From Candidatus Binatia bacterium (lineage in GTDB: Bacteria > Desulfobacterota > Binatia > HRBIN30 > BPIQ01): DNA of 64,000 nucleotides. How positions within the stretch are numbered: position 1 is the stretch's first letter; each line of letters begins with the position of its first letter. Positions 8,766 through 18,345 of this stretch are shown in pieces. Below the pieces are notes generated by a model. That model worked only from the letters and a program-made list of their open reading frames with translations. It was not told the DNA's origin and did no database searches. A program made the translations under genes and the position numbers. The stretch spans positions 50,127-114,126 of the forward strand of contig BPIQ01000005.1 in the NCBI GenBank assembly GCA_026004195.1, read 5' to 3'.

Positions 8766-9992
8766 TTGACCGTAAGCGCCGGAGTCGCCACCGCCGAGGG
8801 GACACGCCGCGCGTTCTCCGTCCTCTTCGTCTCCCTCGTCTGCATCGGCATGGGGCAGTCGATGCTCTTTGCCATCCTGCCGCCCGCGGCACGCGAGATC
8901 GGGCTCACGCCGTTCCAGGTCTCCACCATCTTCGCCACGTCCGCGAGCATCTGGGTGTTCGTGAGCCCCTGGTGGGGGCGGAAAAGCGACCGGTGGGGGC
9001 GGAGACCCGTCATTCTCGTGGGGCTCCTCGGCTTCGCCCTTTCCATGACGCTCCTCGCCACCATGATCCAGATCGGCCTCTGGCGGCTTTTGCCCTTGAG
9101 CCTTCTCTACCCGCTCATGATCGCCTCGCGCTGCGTTTTCGCGCTCGTGGGCTCGGGCACGGGGCCCGCATCGCAGGCGTACGTCGCCGACCGCACGAGT
9201 CGCAGCGAAAGGACCGCGGGCGTGGCACTGATCAACGCCGCCATCGGCGTCGGACAAACCGTGGGGCCCGGCGCGGGGGCGCTGCTTGCCGCCGTCGGTC
9301 TTCTCGCTCCCCTCTATTTCGCCGCCGCCCTCGCCGTGCTGAGCGCCCTCACGATCTGGTTCCTCCTGCCCGAAGAACACCCTCCGCGGGACTTTCACGA
9401 CCCCCGCCCCGAGCGTCTCAGCTTCCGGGACCGCCGCGTCCTGCCTTTCCTCCTCCTTGCCGCCTCGCAGCAAGCCGTTCACGCCACGACTTCCATCACG
9501 CTCGCCTTCTACCTCCAGGACCGCCTGAACCTCGACGCCCAGCAGGCGATGCAGTACGCGGGAACGGGTTTCGTCGCACTCGCGCTCGCAAGCCTCTTCT
9601 CCCAACTCGTGCTCGTGCAGCGGCTGCGCCCCACCGCGCGTACGATGATCGTCGGCGGCCTTCCGCTCTGCTTCGTGGCATTCTGCCTGATGATCGGGGG
9701 CAGCCATTTTGCCGTGTATCTCGCGGCCATGCTCTTTCTCGGCACGGGTCTCGGCCTCGTCCGCCCGGGTACCGCGGCAGCCGCCTCGCTCGCCGTCGAG
9801 CCGGACGAGCAGGGTGCCGTGGCAGGCCTCACGAACGCCATCGGAGTCCTCGGAAACGTGTTCGGGCCGCTTCTCGGAACCTCGCTCTACGCGCTCACCC
9901 CTCGGGCTCCGTACCTCTTGAACGCGGCTCTCATGGCCCTGGCCATCGTGTTCGTCCGGGCCCACCCCCGCCTGCGAGAGTTGCGGAGCTGA
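8766..9992 (+). CDS. MFS transporter, drug:H+ antiporter-like (12 TM)
   Basis: 408 residues with a TTG start. The first helix (FSVLFVSLVCIGMGQSMLF) is followed by WWGRKSDRWGRRPVIL, the conserved MFS loop 2-3 motif, and the pattern ends with a second related motif in mid-protein. The arrangement is that of the DHA1/TetA group, whose members export drugs or metabolites across the inner membrane. It ends 39 bases before the acyl-CoA dehydrogenase gene on the same strand, so it may belong to that operon and move a substrate or product of it. Confidence 0.8.
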   Translation: MTVSAGVATAEGTRRAFSVLFVSLVCIGMGQSMLFAILPPAAREIGLTPFQVSTIFATSASIWVFVSPWWGRKSDRWGRRPVILVGLLGFALSMTLLATMIQIGLWRLLPLSLLYPLMIASRCVFALVGSGTGPASQAYVADRTSRSERTAGVALINAAIGVGQTVGPGAGALLAAVGLLAPLYFAAALAVLSALTIWFLLPEEHPPRDFHDPRPERLSFRDRRVLPFLLLAASQQAVHATTSITLAFYLQDRLNLDAQQAMQYAGTGFVALALASLFSQLVLVQRLRPTARTMIVGGLPLCFVAFCLMIGGSHFAVYLAAMLFLGTGLGLVRPGTAAAASLAVEPDEQGAVAGLTNAIGVLGNVFGPLLGTSLYALTPRAPYLLNAALMALAIVFVRAHPRLRELRS

Positions 9993-10031
9993 GAAAATCG
10001 CGGGAGACTCGGAGGGAGAAAAGGGGGTCCT

Positions 10032-11693
10032 ATGCGAAGTCGTATCGGCTCGCTTCCCACGCATACGGTGGAAAACCAGCCACCGCCGCTCGAGAACCTG
10101 AACCTCTTCGAGACGGACCTCGCGCTCCGCGAAGCGCTCGCGCGCGAGGGTGGCGGGTGGGCCGAGCCGGAGGTAAGGGAATTCGGCCGAATCCTCGGCC
10201 GTCCCGAAACGATCCGTCTCGGATTCCAGGCGAACCGCCATCCGCCCGAACTCCGCGCCTTCGACCCCTACGGCTTTCGGATCGACGAGGTCGAATACCA
10301 TCCCGCGTACCACGAACTCATGGCGCTCGGCGTCCGGCACGGCGTCCCCTCGGTCGCCTGGACGGCGGAACGCGGTGGCCACGTGGTCCACGCCGCGCTC
10401 GAGTACCTTCTCGCACAGGTCGAAGCGGGCGTGTGCTGCCCCCTGACCATGACCTACGCCGTCGTCCCCTCGCTCCGACACGAACCCGAGCTCGCGAGCT
10501 TCTGGGAACCGCTCGCGCTCTCCCGCGAGTACGACCCCCGCCCGCTGCCTGCCCACGAAAAACGGGGCGTCACCATGGGCATGGCCATGACGGAAAAACA
10601 GGGAGGATCCGACGTCCGCGCCAACACGACGCAGGCTCGCCCTCTCGAAGCACCGGGCCCCGGCAAGCCTTACGAGCTGCGCGGCCACAAGTGGTTCTGC
10701 TCCGCGCCCATGTCCGACGCCTTCCTCACCCTGGCCTACACAGAGAAGAACGCGCTCACCTGTTTTCTCGTGCCGCGATGGCTCCCGGACGGAAGAAAGA
10801 ACCGGATTTTCCTCCAGCGCCTCAAAGACAAGCTCGGCAACCGCTCGAACGCCTCGAGCGAAATCGAGTACGACGGAGCGTGCGGGTACATGGTGGGGCC
10901 CGAGGGACGGGGGGTTCGCACCATCATCGAGATGGTGCAGCACACGAGGCTCGACTGCGTGGTGGCCGGGGCGGCTCTCATGCGGCAAGCGCTCGTCCAG
11001 GCGCTCCACCACGCCCGCCACCGGAAAGCCTTCGGCGCCCTTCTCTCGGAGAAGTCGCTCATGCAGAACGTGCTCGCCGACCTCGCCCTCGAGGCCGAAG
11101 CGGCGACGGCCCTCGCGCTGAGACTCGCACGGGCCTTCGACGAAAGCCCCGGGAGCCAGGAGGCGCGGGGCTTCGCGCGACTCGCCACCGCCGTCGGCAA
11201 GTACTGGGTCAACAAGCGCGCGCCCGAGCACATCTACGAAGCCATGGAGTGTCTCGGCGGAAACGGCTACGTCGAGGAGTCCATCCTTCCGAGGCTCTAC
11301 CGCGAAGCGCCCGTCAACAGCATCTGGGAGGGCTCGGGAAACGTGATCTGCCTCGACGTGCTGCGGGCCATCGCCAAAGAGCCCGGTTCGCTCGAGGCCT
11401 TTTTCGCCGAAGTGGCGGATGCGTGCGCGGAGGAGCCGCTCCTCGCCGAGGAGCGGCGAACTGCCGAAGCCATTCTCGGGAGACCCGACCTCCTCGAGCG
11501 CGAAGCACGACGGCTCGTCGAGTCGATGGCACTTCTCCTCCAGGGTAGCCTTCTGCGCAAGCACGCCCCCCGCGAGGTCGCCGACGCGTTTCTCGTCTCG
11601 CGGCTCGGCCGGGAGAGCCGTTCGGCCTACGGAACCCTGCCGAGCGACGTCGACTTCCAAGCGATCCTGACACGCGCCCTTCCGGTCTCTTGA
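10032..11693 (+). CDS. AidB-like acyl-CoA dehydrogenase
   Basis: 553 residues, close to the AidB/large isovaleryl-CoA-dehydrogenase-like length. The N-terminal segment [16 protein letters not shown] is characteristic of AidB proteins. FAD-binding and acyl-CoA dehydrogenase signatures follow: [18 protein letters not shown] at about 182-199 and [20 protein letters not shown] near 400-420, plus a C-terminal domain absent from ordinary dehydrogenases. E. coli AidB is linked to alkylation stress; in operons like this one a true acyl-CoA substrate is equally likely. It overlaps no neighbour but is followed within 60 bases by the SDR, pointing to one operon through to the CaiB gene. Confidence 0.9.
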   Translation: MRSRIGSLPTHTVENQPPPLENLNLFETDLALREALAREGGGWAEPEVREFGRILGRPETIRLGFQANRHPPELRAFDPYGFRIDEVEYHPAYHELMALGVRHGVPSVAWTAERGGHVVHAALEYLLAQVEAGVCCPLTMTYAVVPSLRHEPELASFWEPLALSREYDPRPLPAHEKRGVTMGMAMTEKQGGSDVRANTTQARPLEAPGPGKPYELRGHKWFCSAPMSDAFLTLAYTEKNALTCFLVPRWLPDGRKNRIFLQRLKDKLGNRSNASSEIEYDGACGYMVGPEGRGVRTIIEMVQHTRLDCVVAGAALMRQALVQALHHARHRKAFGALLSEKSLMQNVLADLALEAEAATALALRLARAFDESPGSQEARGFARLATAVGKYWVNKRAPEHIYEAMECLGGNGYVEESILPRLYREAPVNSIWEGSGNVICLDVLRAIAKEPGSLEAFFAEVADACAEEPLLAEERRTAEAILGRPDLLEREARRLVESMALLLQGSLLRKHAPREVADAFLVSRLGRESRSAYGTLPSDVDFQAILTRALPVS

Positions 11694-11749
11694 CCCAGGG
11701 TGGCCGGTCGCACAAGCTTGCCGCAGCCAATCCGAAGGGGGGCGAAGGA

Positions 11750-12655
11750 ATGAGCGAGATTCGGTTCGACGACAGGGTCGCGGTGATCACGGGGGCCGGC
11801 GGAGGTCTCGGGAAAACGTACGCTCTCGAGCTCGCCCGGCGCGGAGCCAAGGTCGTCGTGAACGACCTCGGCGTGAGCGTCGACGGGACCGGCGCCAGCA
11901 CGAGCATGGCCGATCAGACGGTGGAAGAAATCCGCAAGGCGGGGGGCACGGCCGTGGCGAACTACGACTCGGTGGCCACCCCCGAGAGCGGCGCCCGGAT
12001 CGTCCAGACCGCGCTCGATCACTTCGGCCGGGTGGACATCGTCATCAACAACGCCGGCATCCTGCGGGACCGATCTTTCGCCAAGCTCACGCCCGAGGAC
12101 CTCGAGGCCGTCCTCGACGTCCACCTGAAGGGCGCTTTTTACGTGACGCAGCCCGCCTTCCGGTACATGAAAGAACACGGCTACGGGCGCATCGTCTTCA
12201 CGTCTTCGGGGGCCGGAATTTTCGGGAACTTCGGCCAGACGAACTACGGCGCGGCGAAGATGGGGCTCGTGGGCCTCATGCACGTGCTCGCCGTCGAGGG
12301 AGCGAAGTACAACATCAAGTGCAACGCCATCGCACCGACGGCCCGCACGCGCATGACGGAAAATCTCCTCGGGCCGCTCGCCGAACTCGTCGCCCCCGAG
12401 ACCGTCACACCGCTCGTCGTCTACCTCTGCTCGGAGCGCTGCGAGCTCACGCACGAGATCTTTTCCTGCGGCGGCGGTCGCTTCGCCCGGATCTTCATCG
12501 GCGTCACACCCGGATGGGTGGCCCCGCGTGGCAAGCCGATCTCGGCCGAAGACGTGGAAGCCCACCTCGAAGAAATCCGGAAACTCGACGGCTTCATCGT
12601 ACCGCAGAGCATCACGGACGAACTCCAGCTCATCATGAAGGCACTGAAGGGCTGA
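11750..12655 (+). CDS. SDR related to the (3R)-hydroxyacyl-CoA dehydrogenase domain of multifunctional enzyme type 2
   Basis: 301 residues. ATG at 11750 is preceded by [22 protein letters not shown] is the dinucleotide motif; NNAGILRD and YGAAKMGL carry the catalytic framework. Unlike plain FabG it has a C-terminal extension beyond the Rossmann fold (about 230-301), with [16 protein letters not shown], as in the dehydrogenase domain of HSD17B4-type enzymes that oxidise 3-hydroxyacyl-CoA. Placed between an acyl-CoA dehydrogenase and a CaiB/racemase, it most likely acts in beta-oxidation of fatty, branched or sterol-derived acyl-CoA. Confidence 0.88.
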   Translation: MSEIRFDDRVAVITGAGGGLGKTYALELARRGAKVVVNDLGVSVDGTGASTSMADQTVEEIRKAGGTAVANYDSVATPESGARIVQTALDHFGRVDIVINNAGILRDRSFAKLTPEDLEAVLDVHLKGAFYVTQPAFRYMKEHGYGRIVFTSSGAGIFGNFGQTNYGAAKMGLVGLMHVLAVEGAKYNIKCNAIAPTARTRMTENLLGPLAELVAPETVTPLVVYLCSERCELTHEIFSCGGGRFARIFIGVTPGWVAPRGKPISAEDVEAHLEEIRKLDGFIVPQSITDELQLIMKALKG

Positions 12656-12681
12656 GCGGGCGGCTTCGGGGAGAGAGTTCC

Positions 12682-13833
12682 GTGGCTGCTTCCGGTCCGC
12701 TCGTCGGGACGCGTGTCGTCGAGATCGCGGGCATCGGTCCCGGGCCGTTTTGCGGCATGGTTCTCGCGGATCTCGGCGCGGAAGTCGTGCGCGTCGACCG
12801 GGCCCAGCGGGTCCGCCAGCCCTGGCCCGAGCGGCCGTCGGCCGACGTGCTGGGGCGGGGGCGCCGAAGCGTCGGCGTGGACCTGAAAAACCCTCGGGGT
12901 GTCGAGACCGTCCTGCGACTCGTGGAAAAAGCCGACGTCCTCGTCGAGGGGTTTCGCCCTGGAGTCATGGAGCGGCTCGGCCTCGGCCCCGAGGTGTGCC
13001 TCGCCCGTAACCCGAGGCTCGTCTACGGACGGATGACGGGCTGGGGCCAGGAGGGACCGCTCGCGCACGCCGCCGGACACGACATCAACTACATCGCGCT
13101 CTCGGGCGCCCTGCACCCGATCGGGCGGCGCGGGGAGCGCCCCGTACCGCCCCTCAACCTGGTCGGAGATTTCGGCGGCGGTGGGATGCTGCTTGCCCTC
13201 GGGATCGTCGCGGCCCTCTACGAGAGGGAGAAGTCGGGGAAGGGGCAGGTCGTCGACGCCGCCATGACGGACGGCTCGGCACTTCTTACGACGATCATCC
13301 ACGGCCTTCTCGCCATCGGCTTCTGGGAGGACGAGCGCGGGGTGAACCTCCTCGATACGGGGGCTCCCTTCTACGAGGTCTACGAGACCGCCGACGGGAA
13401 GTACGTCGCCGTGGGGGCCCTCGAGCCGCAGTTCTACTCGGAGCTCCTCCGTCTCACCGGACTCGAGGGCGAAAAGCTTCCGGATCAGATGGACCGGACA
13501 CGATGGCCCGAGATGAAAGAGAAGTTCGCGGCCGTTTTCCGGACGAAAACCCGCGAGGAGTGGTGCCGCATCCTCGAAGGGAGCGATGCCTGCTTCGCTC
13601 CCGTCCTGAGCCTCCGCGAAGCACCGCGGCATCCCCACAACGCCGCGCGCGGCACGTTCACGGAGTTCGCGGGAATCGTCCAGCCCGCACCGGCGCCGCG
13701 TTTCAGCCGCACGCCCCCCGCGATCCAGCGGCCTCCGGCGCATCCCGGCGAGCACACCGAAGAGGTGCTCCGCGAGTGGGGCTTCTCGGCCGAGGAGATT
13801 GTCTCGCTCCGCGAAGCCGGGGCCGTAGCCTGA
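12682..13833 (+). CDS. CaiB/BaiF CoA-transferase family, probable alpha-methylacyl-CoA racemase
   Basis: 383 residues, matching racemase-type members. GTG at 12682 follows GGGGAGAGAG and is 26 bases after the SDR stop. The family start [21 protein letters not shown] (one residue into the protein's first strand) and the [22 protein letters not shown] and MTDGS segments are those of alpha-methylacyl-CoA racemase: the AGHDINY His-Asp pair and the later MTDGSALL Asp are the expected catalytic set. Such racemases epimerise 2-methyl branched acyl-CoAs before beta-oxidation. With the acyl-CoA dehydrogenase and SDR upstream this forms a plausible branched-chain or steroid side-chain degradation unit. 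Confidence 0.9.
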   Translation: MAASGPLVGTRVVEIAGIGPGPFCGMVLADLGAEVVRVDRAQRVRQPWPERPSADVLGRGRRSVGVDLKNPRGVETVLRLVEKADVLVEGFRPGVMERLGLGPEVCLARNPRLVYGRMTGWGQEGPLAHAAGHDINYIALSGALHPIGRRGERPVPPLNLVGDFGGGGMLLALGIVAALYEREKSGKGQVVDAAMTDGSALLTTIIHGLLAIGFWEDERGVNLLDTGAPFYEVYETADGKYVAVGALEPQFYSELLRLTGLEGEKLPDQMDRTRWPEMKEKFAAVFRTKTREEWCRILEGSDACFAPVLSLREAPRHPHNAARGTFTEFAGIVQPAPAPRFSRTPPAIQRPPAHPGEHTEEVLREWGFSAEEIVSLREAGAVA

Positions 13834-13910
13834 AGGGAGAAACCGGCGTCGCTCCGTCGCCTCGGGGGAGGCGAACGCACCCGGTGCGTGCACGCATTCC
13901 ATCCCCGGAG

Positions 13911-14573
13911 GGACGCGCTCCGTCGCGTCCGGGGGCGGCGGGGGCACGTGCCGGTCGAACGTTGGCAACGACTGCCGGTTCCGTTCCCGACCACGGCCAC
14001 GACAGAGCGTGGCCCTCCGATGACGTCCAGGAGGCGGGCATCGTCGCCACGCACGAACAGGGCCACGCGGAGGGACGCGCTCCGTCGCGTCCGGGGGTGG
14101 CGGGGGCACGTGCCGGTCGAACCTTGGCAACGACTGCCGGTTCCGTTCCCGACCACGGCCACGACAGAGCGTGGCCCTCCGATGACGTTCAGGAGGCGGG
14201 CATCGTGCCACGCACGCACACGGCCACGCGGAGGGACGCCCTCCGTCGCGTCCGGGGCGGCGGGGGCACGTGCCGGTCGAACCTTGGCAACGACCGCCGG
14301 CTCCGTTCCCGACCACGGCCACGACAGAGCGTGGCCCTCCGATGATGTCCAGGAGGCGGGCATCGTGCCACGCACGCACACGGCCACGCGGAGGGACGCG
14401 CTCCGTCGCGTCCGGGGCGGCGGGGGCACGTGCCGGTCGAACCTTGGCAACGACCGCCGGCTCCGTTCCCGACCACGGCCACGACAGAGCGTGGCCCTCC
14501 GATGATGTCCAGGAGGCGGGCATCGTGCCACGCACGCACACGGCCATCCGGAGGGACGCGCTCCGTCGCGTCC
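13911..14573. repeat. tandem array of 160-162-bp units built from class C and inverted class A palindromes
   Basis: Class C palindromes (GGACGCG-CTCCGT-CGCGTCC) start at 13911, 14073, 14234, 14394 and 14554, that is every 162, 161, 160 and 160 bases. Between them inverted class A palindromes (GGCCACG-ACAGAG-CGTGGCC) start at 13995, 14157, 14317 and 14477. The copy at 14234 has one stem change (GGACGCC). Each unit also has a GGCACGTGCC palindrome and a GGCAACGAC-GCCGG stretch in the slot where a class B hairpin sits in the arrays at 34 and 50 kb. The array fills the gap between two convergent genes and ends 8 bases from the sugar dehydrogenase stop codon. Open frames through it are by-products of its composition. 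Confidence 0.93.
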
Positions 14574-14581
14574 GGGGGCGC

Positions 14582-16120
14582 TCAGCTTCCGCCGGAGCGC
14601 GCCGCCCCCGCGTCCCGGGGCACGAGCCGCAAAATGCGATCGTCCTCGGGACCCGGCTGGCCCCGCCCGTCGCGATTGCTCGTCGTGACGTAGAGCGCAC
14701 CGTCGGGTCCTTCCACGACGTCGCGGAGCCGGCCGAAGCGCCCCTGGAAGGTCCCGGTCTCGAAAAGCCGCTCGATGGCCCAGACTTCGGTACGCGAAGG
14801 GTCGAGAACGACCCGCTGGAGGTGAACGCCCCGGAGGCTCGTGAAAAAGAAATTGCCCCGCCATTCGGGGACGAGCCTTCCCGAATAGAACGTAGCTCCG
14901 GCGGGCGGCACGGCCAGGTCGGGATAGGCGAGAAGGGGATCGCGAAACTCGGGAAGTCCCGGAGCACCGACGGCAAGCGGCCAGCCGTAATTCGCCCCCG
15001 GGACGAGGACGTTCACCTCGTCGTAGTTCCGGAGCCCGTGCTCGCCGGAGGGACCGTGTTCGGTCGAGAAGAGCTTTCCCGTCCAGGGATCGAAGGCGAG
15101 CCCCTGCGGGTTGCGGTGGCCCAGCGTGAAGACGGGCGAGGAGCCGAAAGGATTGTCCGTGGGAATCGAGCCGTCGGGCTCGAGGCGCAGGACCTTTCCG
15201 GCCAGCGACCCCAGGTCCTGCGCCAGGCTTCGCTGGGACGCATCCCCCGTCGTCGCGTAAAGGCGCCCGTCGGGACCGAAAAGGAGGCGGCAGCCGTTGT
15301 GGATCGCGGCTCCGGGGAACCGGTCGAGGAGAATCTCCTCTTCCGCTCCGCGCCCCTCGACCTCCCGGATTCGCGAGATCCGGTTCTGCGGCAAGCCGCC
15401 CGCGTCGATCGTGTAGCAGGCGTAAAGCCACGGCTGGCGGGGAAAGTCCGGGTGGAGCGCGATCCCCATGAGCCCTCCCTCTCCGAGAGCCAGCACCGGC
15501 AAGACACGCCAGGGCTCGGGATCGACGACGCCGTCCCGCACCACGCGGATGCGTCCGGGACGTTCGCTCACGAAGAGCCGCCCGTCCGGAGAAAAAGCGA
15601 GAGACCAGGGAACTTCGAGCCCGCTCGCGTACGTTTCGACGCGGACTTCGGGAGGATCCGGCACGCGGTACTGAGCCGGCATCCGGGGTGCGCCGCCGAC
15701 CGTGGGACCGTTCGGAATGACGCGCAGGACTCCCTGGAACTCGGAAGCCGGCACGGCGAAGGTGCCGCGCGGCGTCGGCGGGGCCGTAGGGAGGTCGGGA
15801 AGCGGCGTCCGGGTCGGGGTACGTGTGGGCGATGGAGTATGGGTGGAGGTCGGGACGTTCGTGGGGGTAGGCGTTCGGCTGGCCGTGCGAGAAGCGGTCG
15901 GCGTCGGAGCTTGTCCCCCGGTAGAGGTACGGGTCGGAAAAGGCGAGAGGGTCGGGGTCGCCGTCACGGCCGGCTCTTCCGTCGAGAGGGGGGAACCGGT
16001 CGGTGTCCGCGTGGGCTCGGCTCCGAGGGTGGGGGTGGGCGTGAGAGAGGACTTCCCTGCGCCCGCACAACCGAGTGCCCCTGCCAGCGCCAGAGCCGCG
16101 AGAAGAACGAAGCGGAGCAC
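14582..16120 (-). CDS. secreted PQQ-dependent sugar (glucose/sorbosone-type) dehydrogenase lipoprotein
   Basis: About 512 residues. GTG at 16120 is preferred because GAGAAAGGG lies 9 bases before it; an in-frame GTG at 16162 would overlap the glycosyltransferase. A lipoprotein signal (LRFVLLAALALAGALGC) is followed by a 90-residue Thr/Pro/Ser linker (TPTPT-type repeats) and then the six-bladed propeller of the soluble aldose dehydrogenase family: GLEVPWSLAFSPDGRLFVSE, GLMGIALHPDF, TLGHRNPQGLAFDP, GANYGWPL. These enzymes oxidise sugars in the periplasm with PQQ. No PQQ synthesis genes are in the window. Confidence 0.88.
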   Translation of the reverse strand: MLRFVLLAALALAGALGCAGAGKSSLTPTPTLGAEPTRTPTGSPLSTEEPAVTATPTLSPFPTRTSTGGQAPTPTASRTASRTPTPTNVPTSTHTPSPTRTPTRTPLPDLPTAPPTPRGTFAVPASEFQGVLRVIPNGPTVGGAPRMPAQYRVPDPPEVRVETYASGLEVPWSLAFSPDGRLFVSERPGRIRVVRDGVVDPEPWRVLPVLALGEGGLMGIALHPDFPRQPWLYACYTIDAGGLPQNRISRIREVEGRGAEEEILLDRFPGAAIHNGCRLLFGPDGRLYATTGDASQRSLAQDLGSLAGKVLRLEPDGSIPTDNPFGSSPVFTLGHRNPQGLAFDPWTGKLFSTEHGPSGEHGLRNYDEVNVLVPGANYGWPLAVGAPGLPEFRDPLLAYPDLAVPPAGATFYSGRLVPEWRGNFFFTSLRGVHLQRVVLDPSRTEVWAIERLFETGTFQGRFGRLRDVVEGPDGALYVTTSNRDGRGQPGPEDDRILRLVPRDAGAARSGGS

Positions 16121-16151
16121 CTGCACGTGCCCTTTCTCGACCGCCCCGCGC

Positions 16152-16986
16152 TCAGCCAGCACGCTCCCCCTCCTGTACTCGGGCCGGCTCCCCGCCCACG
16201 ACCTCGCTGCGCCGGGCTTTCGGATACCTCCCGGCGCGGTACGCGGCGGAAATCCGCACGAGGTCGACCGTACCTTTCCACGCGTCGCGGACGAGACTCA
16301 CCCTGCGAGTGTCCTTGTAGTTCCACGCGACGGGAACCTCGGCGATCCGGTAGCCGAGCAGGCGGGCCACGAAGAGAAACTCGATGTCGAAACCGCTCGT
16401 CACACTCGGGCGCGCGATGGGACCCAGGCGACGAGGGTCGTAGACACGGAGGTGGGAGAGGACCTCGAGGGCCGCGGCACGCCGGAAAGCTTTGAAGCCG
16501 CACTGCGTATCCGCGACGCGCAGGCCCAGAAGCAGACGCCGGAGCGCCACCTGCCCCCAACTGAGAACGTAGCGGCCGAGCGGCGCACCCTGGCGGACGA
16601 GCCCACGGCTTCCGATGGCCACGTCGGCCCCCCTGGCGATGGCCCGGAGGAGCTTGGGGGCCTCGGTAATGGGGGTCGCCTGATCCATGTCGGTGAACAG
16701 CACCACCTCCCCCTGAGCCTCCCGGATGCCGGTCATGATGGCGCTCGCCTTCCCCGAGTGCGGAATCGTGACGACACGGTCCGCCTCCCGGCGAGCGAGC
16801 TCGGCCGTCGCATCTTCGCTTCCGTCGTCGACCACGATCACCTCGGCCAGCCCCCGGCCACTCCCGAACCCAGGAGCGCACGGTGGCGAGCTTTCCCGCG
16901 GCGAGCGCTCCGGCCTCGTTGTACGCGGGGATCACGAGCGAAAGCGATGACGGCGTTTCGTTTCCTTCCACGTCTCGTCCCGGCAC
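16152..16986 (-). CDS. family 2 glycosyltransferase (dolichyl-phosphate-sugar synthase-like), interrupted by a frameshift
   Basis: The N-terminal part SLSLVIPAYNEAGAL is read from GTG 16986, while VIVVDDGSEDATAELAR and the rest (GEVVLFTDMDQATPITE, ADTQCGFKAFRR, GFDIEFLF) are one frame over. Removing one base from the five-G run (five C at 16851-16855 on the plus strand) would give a continuous GT2 domain of about 277 residues. DDGS and the DMD metal site are intact. Such enzymes move sugars to polyprenyl-phosphate carriers, and the product has no obvious membrane helices. Either a recent mutation or a sequencing error is possible. If real, translation could restart at GTG 16841 but would lose the first strand of the fold. 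Confidence 0.8.
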
Positions 16987-17069
16987 GCGCGGAGTCTCGG
17001 ACGGGCTGGTTATCACGCGCGCGACCCTATATACCAGGACCCCGGGGAACAAGAGAGGAGACGCTCTTC

Positions 17070-17600
17070 GTGCCCGCGACTCGGACGGCCGAACTTACGA
17101 CTCCGCTGGGTCCCCTCGTCGCCGAGTGGACCGAGCGCGGGGTGAGGACGCTCTTTTTCCGGAAGAAAGAAGCCACGCTCTCGGCCCTCGAGCCCCGAGC
17201 GTGCGCGAACGATCCTTTCGGTTTGCAGGAGGCCGTAGAGGCCTACTTTCGGGGAGACCTCGCCGCCTTCGACCATCTCCCCCTCGATCCGGGAGGCACG
17301 GTGTTTCTCCGAAAAGCGTGGCTCCTCATGCGTTCCATTCCGGCAGGCTCCACTCTGAGCTACGGCGAGCTCGCAAGAGAACTCGGCCTCCCGCGCGGGG
17401 CCCGAGCCGTGGGGCTCGCGGCGCGCAAAAATCCCCTGGTCCTCGCCGTTCCCTGCCACAGGGTCGTCGCCACGGACGGAAGCCTCGGCGGGTACGCCGC
17501 AGGACTCTGGCGGAAAAAGTGGCTTCTCGAGCACGAAAGGCGATGCTCGGGGCAAACGACACGGGAGCCGTCACGATGGGAAAACTCGAGGGGAAAGTAG
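17070..17600 (+). CDS. ogt: methylated-DNA--protein-cysteine methyltransferase
   Basis: 176 residues from GTG at 17070, behind AAGAGAGGAG. The DNA-binding helix-turn-helix region SIPAGSTLSYGELARELG and the suicide-cysteine site LAVPCHRVVATDGSLGGYA (Cys129) are complete. The enzyme removes alkyl groups from O6 of guanine by transferring them to Cys129, in the cytoplasm. The last 24 bases overlap the start of the downstream SDR, suggesting co-transcription. The C-terminal 25 residues are Arg/Ser rich and unlikely to be part of the fold. Confidence 0.93.
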   Translation: MPATRTAELTTPLGPLVAEWTERGVRTLFFRKKEATLSALEPRACANDPFGLQEAVEAYFRGDLAAFDHLPLDPGGTVFLRKAWLLMRSIPAGSTLSYGELARELGLPRGARAVGLAARKNPLVLAVPCHRVVATDGSLGGYAAGLWRKKWLLEHERRCSGQTTREPSRWENSRGK

Positions 17601-18340
17601 CGATCGTGACCGGCGCCGGGCAGGGCATCGGCGAAGCGATCGCGCGTGCCTTCGCCCGGGAAGGAGCCTCCGTCCTTCTCGCCGAACTCAAGGCCCACAG
17701 GCTCGAGCGCGTCCTCGGCGAGCTGCGCGCCGGAGGGGCCCGGGTCGCGGGGCTCGGGACGGACGTGGGAGAACGCGCGCAGGTGGAGCGCATGATCGAA
17801 GAAGCCGTACGGCTTTTCGGTGGGCTCGACATCCTGGTCAACAACGCCCAGAGCTACGTCCCGCGCAAGGCCATGGAGGAAATCTCCGACGAGGAGTTCG
17901 ATCGCGTTTTCACGACCGGCGCGAAAGGCACCTTCTGGGCCATGTGCGCCGCCCTTCCCCACATGGTGCGGCGCGGCGGCGGCCGGATCCTGAACTTCGT
18001 CTCGCTCGCCGCCGAGCGGGGCGACCCGGGGCTTGCGGCCTACAACGCGACCAAGATGGCGATTCTCGCCCTCACGCGCACGGCCGCCCGGGAGTGGGGC
18101 CGGCACGGGATCCTGGTGAACTGCATCGCGCCGGCCGCGGCGAGCAAGCGGGGCAAGGACTTCGCCGCCCGCGATCCGGAAGCCTTCGCCCGCGAGATGG
18201 CCTCGCACCCGATTCCTCGCCTCGGCGACCCTCTCGAAGACATCGCGCCCGTCGCCGTCTTCCTCGCGAGCGAAGACTCGCGTTACCTCACGGGTCATAC
18301 CTTCTACGTAGACGGCGGGGCCCACGTCGCGAGCGCGTGA
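17576..18340 (+). CDS. short-chain dehydrogenase/reductase
   Basis: 254 residues. ATG at 17576 gives the standard SDR start GKLEGKVAIVTGAGQGIGEA. NNAQSYVP replaces the canonical NNAG, an Asn-Asn-Ala-Gln variant seen in some SDRs. The catalytic Tyr-Lys occurs in YNATKMAI, and the Ser at about 142. The end reads DGGAHVAS as in FabG-like enzymes. It begins inside the ogt gene and is followed after 5 bases by a second SDR, so the three genes are likely one operon. Substrate unknown. Confidence 0.88.
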   Translation: MGKLEGKVAIVTGAGQGIGEAIARAFAREGASVLLAELKAHRLERVLGELRAGGARVAGLGTDVGERAQVERMIEEAVRLFGGLDILVNNAQSYVPRKAMEEISDEEFDRVFTTGAKGTFWAMCAALPHMVRRGGGRILNFVSLAAERGDPGLAAYNATKMAILALTRTAAREWGRHGILVNCIAPAAASKRGKDFAARDPEAFAREMASHPIPRLGDPLEDIAPVAVFLASEDSRYLTGHTFYVDGGAHVASA

Positions 18341-18345
18341 ACGCC

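Noticed and set aside
8493..11660. A 1055-codon minus-strand open frame opposite the MFS and acyl-CoA dehydrogenase genes
   Set aside because: The plus-strand genes have full-length families in the other frame. The antisense product is Glu/Arg/Gly rich without recognisable motifs.
13911..14573. Possible CRISPR array because of regular spacing
   Set aside because: The units are 160 bases and nearly identical throughout, so there are no unique spacers of 30-40 bases, and no cas genes are near.
12421..14976. A minus-strand open frame of about 850 codons across the CaiB gene and the hairpin array
   Set aside because: It runs antisense to clearly conserved coding DNA and through tandem repeats. 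The protein is low-complexity, with no start site or domain; GC-rich DNA routinely leaves such frames open.
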